From an uncultured Bacteroidales bacterium (GTDB lineage: Bacteria > Bacteroidota > Bacteroidia > Bacteroidales > FEN-979): DNA of 36,712 bases. Below, one piece after another: positions 21,581-30,302 of this stretch (position 1 is its first letter; each line of letters begins with the position of its first letter). Position numbers and translations under genes: made by a program. The notes under the pieces were generated by a model. It saw only the letters and a list, made by a program, of their open reading frames with translations. It made no database searches and was not told the DNA's origin. Location: assembly GCA_903903985.1 (NCBI GenBank), contig CAIVAT010000067.1, positions 1 to 36,712 of the forward strand, read 5' to 3'.

Positions 21581-23656
21581 TCACTCCATGCTCACCGTAC
21601 CATAAACCACCATCGACTTGCCGGGATTGATGGTCAGGGTTGCTCCATTCAGGATGGTCAGGTTGTGGCAGAATGTTGCATTGTTGGTCGTGATGACCGG
21701 GTCGTGCGGCGAGTCAGGAATGATGACGTCGAATAAAGTAGTTGGCACGAGGGCCAGGTTCCAGTTGCCTGGGTTTTTCCAGTCAGAATCAATATTCCCC
21801 GTCCAGGTGATGTTGGTAAAGGAGGTGGGTTCCGACGTGCGGATTTCCAGGGCGGGATCGCCAAACACATTGCAGCAGTAGTGACACCAGAGTTGTGCTC
21901 CAGGTTCGAATTCTCCCGGCAGCGACACCCACGGTGCTGTTTCGATCTTTGAGATCATGTGGGCGGTGCCCAGATGTTTTTCGGGAAGGGAAGGATCGTA
22001 CAAAGCACTGACAAATTCCCTCTCAAGGTGCTGGGATGGCCCATCTGTGGTTCCCTGGTTGAACCAGCCATACCGGGAGTTGAAGATGCCGGCAACAAGA
22101 AAATTATCGATGGTCACCGCTTTGGCTGCGATGCATCCCCCGATGTCGTCAAAGGCACCGTCGTAGCATCCCTGCGTATACAACAATTGGTAATTATGTG
22201 TGATGCCATTGACTGAGGCAAAATTCGCATTGGTGACAGCCCCCATTGAAAGTCGCAACATATAGGTTGTATTCGCATGTCCCAGGTGGTGGATAAATGA
22301 ATTGCCCTGGTTGATCCGTGCAAGCAATACCGATGAAGTCCACTGCCATATTGTTAACGGCGGCGTTATGATGGAATCGTAGAGCGTTCCGATATGGTTT
22401 GCTGAGGAAGGGATGCCGTGTGTAAAGTAACCGTTATCGTTGTGATCATCTATGAGCAGATCCATATAATCGCTGCCAAAAGTCACCGGGTTGTTGTAGA
22501 GATATTCGCCGGCAAGCAAGGGCCGTGAAAACTCACCAAGAACAGGGTTTGTCTGGTACGAAATTGTTTTCCGGATCATGTGGTGGAGTTCGGCTGTATC
22601 ATTTACAGGAAACCGGCCAACGGAAATTTCAGGCAGCAGGTCGGCAGCATCGGCAAGTTCGCCGTAAATATGGTTCCCGTTTGCATCAAAGTTCCCGTCA
22701 AGCCCGGAATAATAGAGATCGGCAGGGATGTTTGAGTCTGTATAAGGGGTGCCTCCCGACATAACATAACAATAAAATCCTCTGCACGGGATCAACGCGG
22801 GATTTCCTGCAAGCAGCACATAGCCGATGCCGTGATCCTGGCGCTGGCTGATGATGAAATTCCTGATCTTCTCCTGCAGATCGATCCCCGTCATGGCAGA
22901 GGAAATACTATCGGTGCCAATGACCCTGGCGGAAATTCCCATTCCGGAATACATGCTGATGAGCGGCTGAAATTCATTTTTAAAGGGCACCGGGGAGATG
23001 ATGAGGTATTCATAATTCGTTGCCGGTGATTTGCCGCCCGGATAGCGTCCGGCCATTTCCGGGTTCTGTGCCAGTTGCCTGGCCAGCACGCCGTTTTTTT
23101 CCGATCCGCTGAAAAAAGCAAGCGCTTTCTGAGCGTTTGGGCTGCTTTGTGTATGGATGCGGATGGTCACCCTGGAAAAGTAGGATAACTTTTGCGCCTT
23201 CGGGAAATAGTTCACCGGAGTGAAGGTGGTCATCGCGAAAGAAAAGCCATTGAGATACTGTGTCATCAATTTCCCGGTAACTCCGGCAGGCCAGGCGCCG
23301 GCATCCCCGTATGCTTGTTCGCTGAAGCTAAAACTTCCTGAATCGGGCCGGGAAAGCGGCAGGACCTGTTGCGCAGGTTGCAGGAAAAATTTTCCCGGCA
23401 CAGCCACCTCCCCTTCCCTGGTGATCTCAACCGAAACAGCCTCCTCTCCCGCGGGCAGCATCAGCACCACTTTTTGCCAGGGCAACAGTGGTTCTCCTGG
23501 AAAACCTGATAATCTGGTATCCCTGAAATTGAATACCTGGAATCTGCCGGTATTGTTTATCGTATAATTACCAAAGAAATAGGTTTTTTCAACGGTACCT
23601 GCCTTCAGGCAGCCGAAGATGAAAACAGAGATGACAACCGCCAGGATTTTTTTCAT
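21581..23656 (-). CDS. Gingipain-like C25 cysteine peptidase without sorting domain
   Basis: The preferred start is the ATG at 23656 (MKKILAVVISVFIFGCLKAG); 15 upstream codons lack signal features. The ~690-aa product has a C25 propeptide-like N-terminal region (GEPLLPWQKVVLMLPAGEEAVSVE), then the catalytic domain: YEYLIISPVPFKNEFQPL, GIGYVLLAGNPALIPCRG, LLPEISVGRFPVND, catalytic His in FIHHLGHANTTYM (~460) and Cys in LLYTQGCYDGAFDD (~497), ending in CCNVFGDPALEIRT. A final ~75-residue module (NITWTGNIDSDWKNPGNW ... GATLTINPGKSMVVYG) is of a kind usually followed by more repeats and a T9SS sorting domain, but the gene stops in GTVSME. The stop is inside a GTGACGTC repeat-like stretch, suggesting 3' truncation. 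Activity looks intact; surface anchoring does not. Confidence 0.88.
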   Translation of the reverse strand: MKKILAVVISVFIFGCLKAGTVEKTYFFGNYTINNTGRFQVFNFRDTRLSGFPGEPLLPWQKVVLMLPAGEEAVSVEITREGEVAVPGKFFLQPAQQVLPLSRPDSGSFSFSEQAYGDAGAWPAGVTGKLMTQYLNGFSFAMTTFTPVNYFPKAQKLSYFSRVTIRIHTQSSPNAQKALAFFSGSEKNGVLARQLAQNPEMAGRYPGGKSPATNYEYLIISPVPFKNEFQPLISMYSGMGISARVIGTDSISSAMTGIDLQEKIRNFIISQRQDHGIGYVLLAGNPALIPCRGFYCYVMSGGTPYTDSNIPADLYYSGLDGNFDANGNHIYGELADAADLLPEISVGRFPVNDTAELHHMIRKTISYQTNPVLGEFSRPLLAGEYLYNNPVTFGSDYMDLLIDDHNDNGYFTHGIPSSANHIGTLYDSIITPPLTIWQWTSSVLLARINQGNSFIHHLGHANTTYMLRLSMGAVTNANFASVNGITHNYQLLYTQGCYDGAFDDIGGCIAAKAVTIDNFLVAGIFNSRYGWFNQGTTDGPSQHLEREFVSALYDPSLPEKHLGTAHMISKIETAPWVSLPGEFEPGAQLWCHYCCNVFGDPALEIRTSEPTSFTNITWTGNIDSDWKNPGNWNLALVPTTLFDVIIPDSPHDPVITTNNATFCHNLTILNGATLTINPGKSMVVYGTVSME

Positions 23657-23674
23657 TCTTTTGATATTGAATGG

Positions 23675-23707
23675 TAAATATACGAAAATATACCGCTCCA
23701 TTGCAAA
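23675..23707 (-). promoter_or_regulatory. Possible promoter of the C25 peptidase gene
   Basis: On the minus strand, TTTG (23704-23707) is followed after 21 nt by TATATTTA (23675-23682), one mismatch from TAnnTTTG, about 20 nt upstream of the ATG. Confidence 0.4.
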
Positions 23708-23788
23708 TCAGCCTTTCCCTTTTGCCAGGGGTAAAACCATGGCCCCCGGGCAAGGAGATCATCCGTCATGATAATCGTGAATCGAAAA

Positions 23789-26700
23789 TCACTTCTTTCC
23801 AAATGATGTTTTACCATCAATCATCCATTGTTTCACACCAGAAGCAACCATCAACGCAAGGACTGAAACAATCAATGCCCATGCCCAGATCGGGAAAACC
23901 GGCGTGTCGCCTGCGCCGTAGCTGTGCATGCCCTTGGAAAGGTAGTAGTTCACCCCGACAAATGTCATGATCACACTACCAAACCCGATGATGGATGCGA
24001 CATTGAACACATAGTTGCCGCGCATTTTGGGAATAAACCGCAGGTGCAGCACCAGGGTATACGCGATTACGATTACAAGCGCCCAGGTTTCCTTCGCATC
24101 CCATCCCCAGTATCTTCCCCACGATTCATTTGCCCAAACACCGCCAAGGAAGGTGCCGATGGTAGCGAGAACGATCCCGACGATCAGGTTCATTTCATTG
24201 ATCCAGGTCAGTTCCGAGATGATCATATCCAGCCGGGCGTTGTTCTTTGCATTTTTAAACAAATAGATGACCATGTTCATCATGCCGAGAATGAATCCCA
24301 GCCCAAGGAAACCATAGCTGATGGTCAGGGTTGCCACATGGATGATCAGCCAGTAGGATTTTAATACGGGTTGCAGGTTGGTCAGCTGCGGGTCATAGCT
24401 GCTGTGGCTTGCAGTCATCAGGATGAAAAAGGCCAGCAGCGCTGTTGCCGCAAGCGTGATCTTGGAATACCGCGCAAAGCTGAAGCCGGCGAGCAAACCT
24501 CCCCAGGCAATGAGGATCAATGATTCATAGCCGTTGCTCCACGGGGCATGGCCTGTTAAATACCACCGCAAGACCATGCCAAATGTATGGTACAAAAAAG
24601 CCAGGCCAAGAACTGCAATGGAGCTGTTCAGCAAAACGGAAATGATCCGGCTCTTTTTTTGCCTCATGTTGTCGATAAAGGCAAGCAACAGCAGGAGAAC
24701 GCTCAGCATGGCATAGATGTTCCTGAGTACAATGAAGATCTGCAATTTATTGTAGAGGATCTCGGCTTTGATTTTTGTTTCCGAAGCCAGGAGCTTGCTG
24801 CTGGCCGAATTGCGCTGAATATCTTTGATGAAGCCCATGATTTGATCGGCTTTGCCATCATCGCCGGAAATTGCTGCTTTGGATACTTCCGCAAAATAGG
24901 CTCCCATGATGCCTGAATATGTCAGCGGGTGCAAATGCAACACATCATTGATGATGGTGACCGGACCGGTCAGCGAATCCTGCGCTGATTGATCATCCCA
25001 ACTCACCCATTTATTGTTTTCGGCGCCCGGATCCGGAAAAAGTTTAAGCATGCTCCCCTTCAGGACCATTTCAAAAATATTCAGCCGTTCATCCACCTTG
25101 ATGATCTCCTTGTCGAGGCTGTTTTGCGCAGATTGTTTTTTTCTGAAAGCCTCTTCTATGAATTTCTGTAATTTATATTGGTCGTTCCCGTCGAAAAAAT
25201 CATGAAAAGAGGCATACTTTCCTGTAATCCCGATGAGTTCCTGTACCGGCTTTTCCCGGATATAAATTATTTTCTGTTCTTTCCAGAATTCAGGGAACAT
25301 GGTCATGTCCATCAGCATCTGGATGGCATTCATTTCTCCCTTCCCCTGGATATCAAAATTATCCTTCCTCGATATTTTATGCATTACATCATAGGCCAGG
25401 GAATGTATTGGCTGAAAACGGCCATCAAAGGTCTGAACAAGCAGGTGGCTGAATTTTTCAGCCTGGTCTGCCGAAACCGGTTTGGGAACATTGGTTTGTG
25501 AAAAGGCAAACGTGCTGAAAGCCAGGAATAAACCTGAAAGCACCGCCGCTTTTCTCTTCAGCCGCAATTCCCCGATCCTGCGGCTGAGATCATGAAACCG
25601 TGAGTTTTTGCTGAAGAGCGACAGGATAAATCCAAGGGAGAGCAGGAAATAACCGATATACGTCACCAGCGTCCCGTAAAAATCGTGGTTAACGGAAAGA
25701 ATGGTCCCCTTTTCATCCTGGTCGTAGGATGACTGAAAGAACCGGTACATGTCATAATCGAGGACGTTGTTCATGAAAATCCGGTGATTTTCGCGCAGGT
25801 TCTTCCTGTTGTCAATCAGGGTAACCTCACTTGCATAAGAGGAAGGGCTCATCGATCCGGCATACCTTTCGAGAATAAAATCATTCAGCCTGACAGAGAA
25901 AGGCAGTTCAACCGGTTTCTCGCCATAACCCATCCTGAAGTTCACACCACCCAGGTGGTATTCCTGGAGGCGCATCAGGTAGCCTGACCCGCCAAAAACC
26001 ATGGCTTTATAGGGTTGATCTTTGATGGTTACGTTCAGGACCAGGGCATCGGTTCCTTTTTCTTCTTCGCTTCCGGCCACATATTCCGTCGTTGCATTTT
26101 TATGGATACCGGAATACATGAATGCCATGCCCTGGGCCCTGTAAACCAGTCCCGGAATTAATTCCGTTTGAGTAAACTGATGAATTGTATCTGAATCATT
26201 CGTTTTCATATTCGTCCTGATGATGTCAAAAGGCGCGGCAACAAACACTCCGTTGTTCATCTCTCTAATATGTAAGGCATTGGCATCCGAGGTGTCATTA
26301 AATGCAAGTGTTACCATTCCAAAGCTTTTGGCCTTTCCTTCAAACAGGAACATATTTTGCTGAACTGCTTCATCTGCGACGACCAGTGAAACAATTTTAC
26401 TGCCGCCGGGCACATTTTCCTTTAGTTTTTCAACGGCATTTTCAATGCAGGCAACATAATCGATTGCTATTTTGCCCTGATCCCCCGACTGGTATTCGAG
26501 GTGAAGCGAATGATCCGTAAACCTGCTCAGATTGAATGGTTTGTCGTAGTTGAATTGCTGACCGTTATCCATGGAATGAATCTGAAGATAGGGTGTTTGT
26601 GTATATATCAGGTTGGTCGCTTCCCCTTCGCGGATGTGCATGCTTCCCTCAAAGCCAAAGTACCTGGTAATTCCGGCCCCGACGATGATGACGATGAAAG

Positions 26701-26950
26701 CTGTATGAAAAACGAACCCGGCCCATTTTTTCCTGCTCAGCATTTTGTACCTGGAAATATTGCCTAAAAGATTCACTACCAGGAAGAAAAAAATCAACTC
26801 AACCCATAAGGCATTATATACCAGGTTTTGCGCCGTTAATGTGTCGTATTTCTCTTCAATAAAGGTGGCTGTTCCCATTGCGAACATGAGCAACAGAAGC
26901 AGGATTATTGTTGTTTTGGAAGAAAAAAGAAGGTTTGTAATGGGTTTCAT
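23789..26950 (-). CDS. ccsBA: Fused ResB-CcsA cytochrome c biogenesis protein (System II)
   Basis: Starts at the ATG at 26948-26950 (MKPITNLLFSSKTT), about 1053 aa. The N-terminal part is ResB/CcsB-like: membrane helices (IILLLLLMFAMGTATF, VELIFFFLVVNLLG, VFHTAFIVIIVGAGITRYFGFEGSMHIREGE), then a large periplasmic domain and another helix near residue 450. A central periplasmic stretch with a further helix (VLSGLFLAFSTFAFS) precedes the C-terminal CcsA half, which has the tryptophan-rich heme-handling WWD motif WGRYWGWDAKETWAL and potential heme-ligand histidines in TGHAPWSNGYES, SYWLIIHVATLTISYG and VLHLRFIP. The protein takes heme across the membrane and attaches it to exported apocytochromes c. 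The fusion is usual in Bacteroidota. It has its own -7 box after the SDR-DUF2867 gene. Confidence 0.93.
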   Translation of the reverse strand: MKPITNLLFSSKTTIILLLLLMFAMGTATFIEEKYDTLTAQNLVYNALWVELIFFFLVVNLLGNISRYKMLSRKKWAGFVFHTAFIVIIVGAGITRYFGFEGSMHIREGEATNLIYTQTPYLQIHSMDNGQQFNYDKPFNLSRFTDHSLHLEYQSGDQGKIAIDYVACIENAVEKLKENVPGGSKIVSLVVADEAVQQNMFLFEGKAKSFGMVTLAFNDTSDANALHIREMNNGVFVAAPFDIIRTNMKTNDSDTIHQFTQTELIPGLVYRAQGMAFMYSGIHKNATTEYVAGSEEEKGTDALVLNVTIKDQPYKAMVFGGSGYLMRLQEYHLGGVNFRMGYGEKPVELPFSVRLNDFILERYAGSMSPSSYASEVTLIDNRKNLRENHRIFMNNVLDYDMYRFFQSSYDQDEKGTILSVNHDFYGTLVTYIGYFLLSLGFILSLFSKNSRFHDLSRRIGELRLKRKAAVLSGLFLAFSTFAFSQTNVPKPVSADQAEKFSHLLVQTFDGRFQPIHSLAYDVMHKISRKDNFDIQGKGEMNAIQMLMDMTMFPEFWKEQKIIYIREKPVQELIGITGKYASFHDFFDGNDQYKLQKFIEEAFRKKQSAQNSLDKEIIKVDERLNIFEMVLKGSMLKLFPDPGAENNKWVSWDDQSAQDSLTGPVTIINDVLHLHPLTYSGIMGAYFAEVSKAAISGDDGKADQIMGFIKDIQRNSASSKLLASETKIKAEILYNKLQIFIVLRNIYAMLSVLLLLLAFIDNMRQKKSRIISVLLNSSIAVLGLAFLYHTFGMVLRWYLTGHAPWSNGYESLILIAWGGLLAGFSFARYSKITLAATALLAFFILMTASHSSYDPQLTNLQPVLKSYWLIIHVATLTISYGFLGLGFILGMMNMVIYLFKNAKNNARLDMIISELTWINEMNLIVGIVLATIGTFLGGVWANESWGRYWGWDAKETWALVIVIAYTLVLHLRFIPKMRGNYVFNVASIIGFGSVIMTFVGVNYYLSKGMHSYGAGDTPVFPIWAWALIVSVLALMVASGVKQWMIDGKTSFGKK

Positions 26951-26970
26951 GGGATATCTATATTGTGGCA

Positions 26971-26978
26971 CAAAAATA
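26971..26978 (-). promoter_or_regulatory. -7 box of the ResB-CcsA gene
   Basis: Minus-strand TATTTTTG (TAnnTTTG) lies 21 nt upstream of the start. The -33 region has no clear TTG. Confidence 0.45.
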
Positions 26979-27002
26979 CGTAAATATCCCGAAATTTTGA
27001 AT

Positions 27003-28424
27003 CTACCCTGCAATGTTCCTGATCATTCCCTTAAAAATCACGACATGGAATGGGAGCATGGCAAACCAATAAAGTCTACCCCATATCCCCATTGGCCGGA
27101 AGGTAGCCGTTTGATGTAAAACGTTGTCCCTGTCAATTTTGAATTCGAGCCATGCTTCCCCGGGGAGTTTCATTTCGGCGTAGAGTAACAATCTTTTTTC
27201 TTTTTTATCTGCAAAGATCACCCGCCAGAAATCGAGGGCATCCCCGGCGGCAATTTCCCCCTGGCTGGTCCTTCCGCGCCTGATGCCGACCCCACCCACG
27301 AGCCTGTCCATAAATCCCCGGATGTTCCATAGCAAATCGGCGTAATACCATCCATTTTCACCACCAATGGACCATATTTTATCCATGGCGCTTCCAGTAT
27401 TCTTTACTTTACGTTTTTTGATATCCTTGTAACATCCGAAAACCGGCACTTCGATGAAATGCGAAAGCCCGATTTCGAGGCTGTGGCCTGACAGCGCATC
27501 CTTCCAGCTTGAGAGTACGCGGTGTTGTTCGATTTTATCAAAGGCCAGTTCGATCGACCGGTCATAGCTGATGGGGACGATCCCGAGCATCTTTTCCAGG
27601 GTATTGTCCTGGCAGATCACCTCCACCTTCATGCTGTTTACCAGGTGCGTTGCAAGTGAATAGGATACGGAAGTAGTGAAATACAACCAGTAGGAAGAGA
27701 GTTTGGGTGTCATCACGGGAACGATGCCAACATAGCGTGAAAGTCCCCGGATTTTGGCAAAGTGGAGAAGCATCTCCTTATAGGTAAGTATATCGGGGCC
27801 GCCGATGTCAAAACTCCTGTTGAAGGTCTCCTGTTTCAGCATGACCCCTGATAAGAATTCGACCACATTGCGGATGGCGATGGGCTGGCATTTCGTACCC
27901 AGCCACCGGGGGGCGATCATGACCGGGAGTTTTTCCACCAGGTCGCGGATGATCTCAAATGAGGCACTGCCCGAACCAACGATGATCCCGGCTTTCAGGG
28001 TGGTGAGGGCGTACACCTTCGAAGCCAGTATTTCCTCCACATTTTTACGGGATGAGAGATGTTTGGAAAGTTCTTTTTCATTAACGATCCCGCTAAGGTA
28101 AACGACCTGCCTGACGTTTGTTTGCTCCAGCTGATTTTTGAAATTCCCTGCCGAGATGGCCTCCAGTTCTTCAAAGCTTCCATGTTTTGTAGCCATGGAA
28201 TGGATCAGGTAGAAGGCGACATCAATGTCGGCAGGTATCCTTGTGAGTTCTTCCGCCTTTAAAAAATCGACCTCCACCACGCTCAACATGCCGCTCTGGT
28301 ATCTTCCGGCATCGAACCTGTTGGTATCACGCACACAGCATACCACTTCGTGCCCGCTTTCAAGCAAAACCGGCAGCAGTCTTTTGGCGATGTAACCCGT
28401 GGCACCGGTCAGCAGAATTTTCAT
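27003..28424 (-). CDS. NAD(P)-binding SDR protein with DUF2867 domain
   Basis: 473 aa. The N-terminal Rossmann fold has the extended-SDR nucleotide motif LLTGATGYIAKRL, then DIDVAFYLIHSM and VVYLSGIVNEKELSKHLSSRKNVEEIL, as in NmrA/YbjT-like proteins. From about residue 330 a DUF2867 domain follows: GENGWYYADLLWNIRGFMDRLVGGVGIRRGR, ALDFWRVIF, KLPGEAWLEF, LHQTATFRPMGIWGRLYWF, with a membrane-associating C-terminus. Substrates of such fusions are unknown; they are probably NADPH-dependent oxidoreductases at the membrane. The start overlaps the stop of the GNAT gene by 4 nt (ATGA), so the two are coupled. Confidence 0.9.
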   Translation of the reverse strand: MKILLTGATGYIAKRLLPVLLESGHEVVCCVRDTNRFDAGRYQSGMLSVVEVDFLKAEELTRIPADIDVAFYLIHSMATKHGSFEELEAISAGNFKNQLEQTNVRQVVYLSGIVNEKELSKHLSSRKNVEEILASKVYALTTLKAGIIVGSGSASFEIIRDLVEKLPVMIAPRWLGTKCQPIAIRNVVEFLSGVMLKQETFNRSFDIGGPDILTYKEMLLHFAKIRGLSRYVGIVPVMTPKLSSYWLYFTTSVSYSLATHLVNSMKVEVICQDNTLEKMLGIVPISYDRSIELAFDKIEQHRVLSSWKDALSGHSLEIGLSHFIEVPVFGCYKDIKKRKVKNTGSAMDKIWSIGGENGWYYADLLWNIRGFMDRLVGGVGIRRGRTSQGEIAAGDALDFWRVIFADKKEKRLLLYAEMKLPGEAWLEFKIDRDNVLHQTATFRPMGIWGRLYWFAMLPFHVVIFKGMIRNIAG

Positions 28425-28942
28425 CCTTTGGGTTTAAATATTGAAAAAATAAGTTCATCAAGAAACTGCCCGTTTTTGTACAACGCATCCTTAAACCGGC
28501 CTTCCAGCTTCATCCCCGCTTTTTCAAGGACCCGTTGCGAAGCCAGGTTTGAAGAATACGGGCGGGCAAAGATCCGGCAGATGTCGAACCACTCAAAACC
28601 GTATCGGATGGTTTGCCTGACGGCTTCGGTCATGATCCCCCTTCCCCAATACTCCTCTGCAAGCCAATAGCCCATTTCAGCATTTTTTCTGTGTACATCC
28701 ATTTGAGGGAAAATGCCGATGGAGCCGCAGGCGATTCCATCAACTTCGATGGCAGAAACCCTCCTGGGATTTTCATCCATGAAGGTGCTGATGTAGGAGA
28801 TGCCATTTTCTGCCAAATAGGGATGCGGAAATGCATCGGTGAGGTTGTCGGCAATCTTTTTGTTATTGGCGAATTTCAACAGGTTTTCCAGGTCACCCAT
28901 GCTCCAGGGGCGAAGGATAAAACTGACATTTTGCTGACTCAT
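28421..28942 (-). CDS. GNAT acetyltransferase (RimJ/RimL type)
   Basis: 173 aa. The GNAT pattern is clear: FILRPWSMGDLENLLKFANN at the N-terminus, GSIGIF and AEMGYWLAEEYWGRGIMTEAVRQTI (acetyl-CoA binding loop with GRG), then FARPYSSNLASQRVLEKAGMKLEGRF. The type acetylates N-terminal amines of proteins or small molecules; the substrate is unknown. It sits between the TfoX-N and SDR-DUF2867 genes in one operon, 21 nt after the former and overlapping the latter. Confidence 0.92.
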   Translation of the reverse strand: MSQQNVSFILRPWSMGDLENLLKFANNKKIADNLTDAFPHPYLAENGISYISTFMDENPRRVSAIEVDGIACGSIGIFPQMDVHRKNAEMGYWLAEEYWGRGIMTEAVRQTIRYGFEWFDICRIFARPYSSNLASQRVLEKAGMKLEGRFKDALYKNGQFLDELIFSIFKPKG

Positions 28943-28963
28943 CTTCCAGGTTCCGGATCGTTC

Positions 28964-29305
28964 TTACTTTTTCTTGCTTGATTTGGCCATGGGATTGTAT
29001 TCCAGTGCCAGGCTGATAAAATATTCAAGGTCCTGGTCCCGGTCAATTCCTTCAGGATCAACAAAGATAAATCCTTTCATGGGCCGGTGCGTGAAATCCA
29101 TCTCACGGCAACCCTTCCTGGCAAAAGCCTCCTCTGTTTTAGCAGGATCGATGCGTGCCATCAGCATCTCTTTGACAACGCCTGCACACATTTTATCGTT
29201 CACCAGGAAGCAAATGCCCCCCATCATTTTTTTGTCCTCGAAGAGAACATCCAGTTCTTTAAACTTTTGCCTGATACGGTCGGCAAGAAATTCATCGTAA
29301 GCCAT
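28964..29305 (-). CDS. TfoX N-terminal domain protein
   Basis: 113 aa covering a single TfoX-N domain: MAYDEFLADRIRQKFKEL, KKMMGGICFLVNDKMCAGVVKEMLMARID, MDFTHRPMKGFIFVDPEGI, with a basic Lys-rich C-terminus. The domain is named after the competence regulator of gamma-proteobacteria, but stand-alone copies in Bacteroidota have no proven competence role. It leads an operon with a GNAT acetyltransferase and an SDR protein and has a good -7 box 30 nt upstream. Confidence 0.9.
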   Translation of the reverse strand: MAYDEFLADRIRQKFKELDVLFEDKKMMGGICFLVNDKMCAGVVKEMLMARIDPAKTEEAFARKGCREMDFTHRPMKGFIFVDPEGIDRDQDLEYFISLALEYNPMAKSSKKK

Positions 29306-29334
29306 ACCTTTAATATTGAAAGAATAATATTCTA

Positions 29335-29342
29335 CAAATATA
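29335..29342 (-). promoter_or_regulatory. -7 box of the TfoX/GNAT/SDR operon
   Basis: Minus-strand TATATTTG matches TAnnTTTG exactly and lies 30 nt upstream of the ATG at 29305. No -33 TTG was seen. Confidence 0.45.
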
Positions 29343-29403
29343 TTTTAAAATTCTGACGGGTTCTTAATAACTTCGTGGCCATAAACACTTCGAGCCAAAC
29401 GCC

Positions 29404-30237
29404 ATGAACTGGAAACGAATCATCCTTGTCATTGCCGGCATCCTTGTCCTGATTGCCGGAGCTGCCGCATTTATATATTATCCGACCTACCGCTTTATGT
29501 TCGCCGGGGGCACACAGACCGTCGATACCGTCCTTACGATTGTGAAGGGTGGCGGCGGTAACAGCGGCGTGCTCCTCACCGACAGCGCCGTGGTGGTGAT
29601 CGACACCAAGATGGGCGGCGATGCTGAAAAGCTTTACAATCTTGCCCGATCCAAGGCGGGACCGAAAAAGATCATCGTGGTGAACACCCATTATCACGGC
29701 GATCATGTGAAGGGGAACAGGTATTACAAGGGTTGCGACATCTATATCGGGGCTTACGATCAAAAGTTTCTCCTGGATGATCTCGGCCCGGAAAACATGC
29801 CAAACCATTTTGTAAAAGACAGCCTGATCCTGTTTCTTGGAAATGAGACCCTGTGCCTTTACAACCTCGGACCGGCCCATACCTGGAATGACATGATCGT
29901 TCTGTTAAAGAACAGGAAGGTCCTTTTTACAGGCGACCTTATTTTCAATAAAGTCAACCCGTTTTTAGTGAAGAAAAGCGGCGCAAATGTTGACCAATGG
30001 ATCGGTGCACTGGATCGCATGATGAAGATGGAGGGCATTGACAAGGTAATTCCCGGCCATGGAGAAACCGGCGACAAAGCGATGATCGCCATGATGAGGA
30101 ACTACTTCCTTGACATGAAAGTCGCTGCCGCCGACCCCACGAAGGAAAAGGAGATGACAGCGAAGTACAAAGACTGGATGGTCATCCCGATGATGACCTC
30201 ACCGGGGGTTACGATTGATTACATCCGCAAGCAGTAA
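29404..30237 (+). CDS. MBL-fold metallo-hydrolase with N-terminal membrane anchor
   Basis: 277 aa. An N-terminal hydrophobic helix (IILVIAGILVLIAGAAAFIYY) could be an uncleaved anchor or signal. The metallo-beta-lactamase fold has all zinc ligands: NTHYHGDH (His96, His98, Asp100, His101), His159 in GPAHTWND, Asp178 in LFTGDLIF and His219 in VIPGHGE. The fold hydrolyses thioesters, lactones, nucleic acids or lactams; nothing points to beta-lactam specificity. It is monocistronic on the plus strand, convergent with the symporter and divergent from the TfoX operon. Confidence 0.9.
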   Translation: MNWKRIILVIAGILVLIAGAAAFIYYPTYRFMFAGGTQTVDTVLTIVKGGGGNSGVLLTDSAVVVIDTKMGGDAEKLYNLARSKAGPKKIIVVNTHYHGDHVKGNRYYKGCDIYIGAYDQKFLLDDLGPENMPNHFVKDSLILFLGNETLCLYNLGPAHTWNDMIVLLKNRKVLFTGDLIFNKVNPFLVKKSGANVDQWIGALDRMMKMEGIDKVIPGHGETGDKAMIAMMRNYFLDMKVAAADPTKEKEMTAKYKDWMVIPMMTSPGVTIDYIRKQ

Positions 30238-30253
30238 AACATTACGTCAACTA

Positions 30254-30302
30254 TATTCAATATTCAATATTCAACATTCGTTATTCAATATTCGAAATTC
30301 CT
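30254..30302. repeat. Heptanucleotide tandem repeat (TATTCAA)n
   Basis: Seven consecutive 7-bp units: TATTCAA three times, CATTCGT, TATTCAA, TATTCGA, AATTCCT. It lies between the convergent MBL and symporter genes and overlaps the symporter 3' end, encoding its last residues (SNIE) and TAA stop. As the unit is not a multiple of three, copy-number change would alter the symporter C-terminus. Confidence 0.85.

Noticed and set aside
23722..23753. Hairpin with arms TTGCCAGGGG and CCCCGGGCAA downstream of ResB-CcsA
   Set aside because: One mismatch and no T-run on either strand, so termination is not supported.
29332..29880. 182-codon minus-strand open frame
   Set aside because: It lies opposite the well-supported MBL-fold hydrolase and has no protein-like motif.
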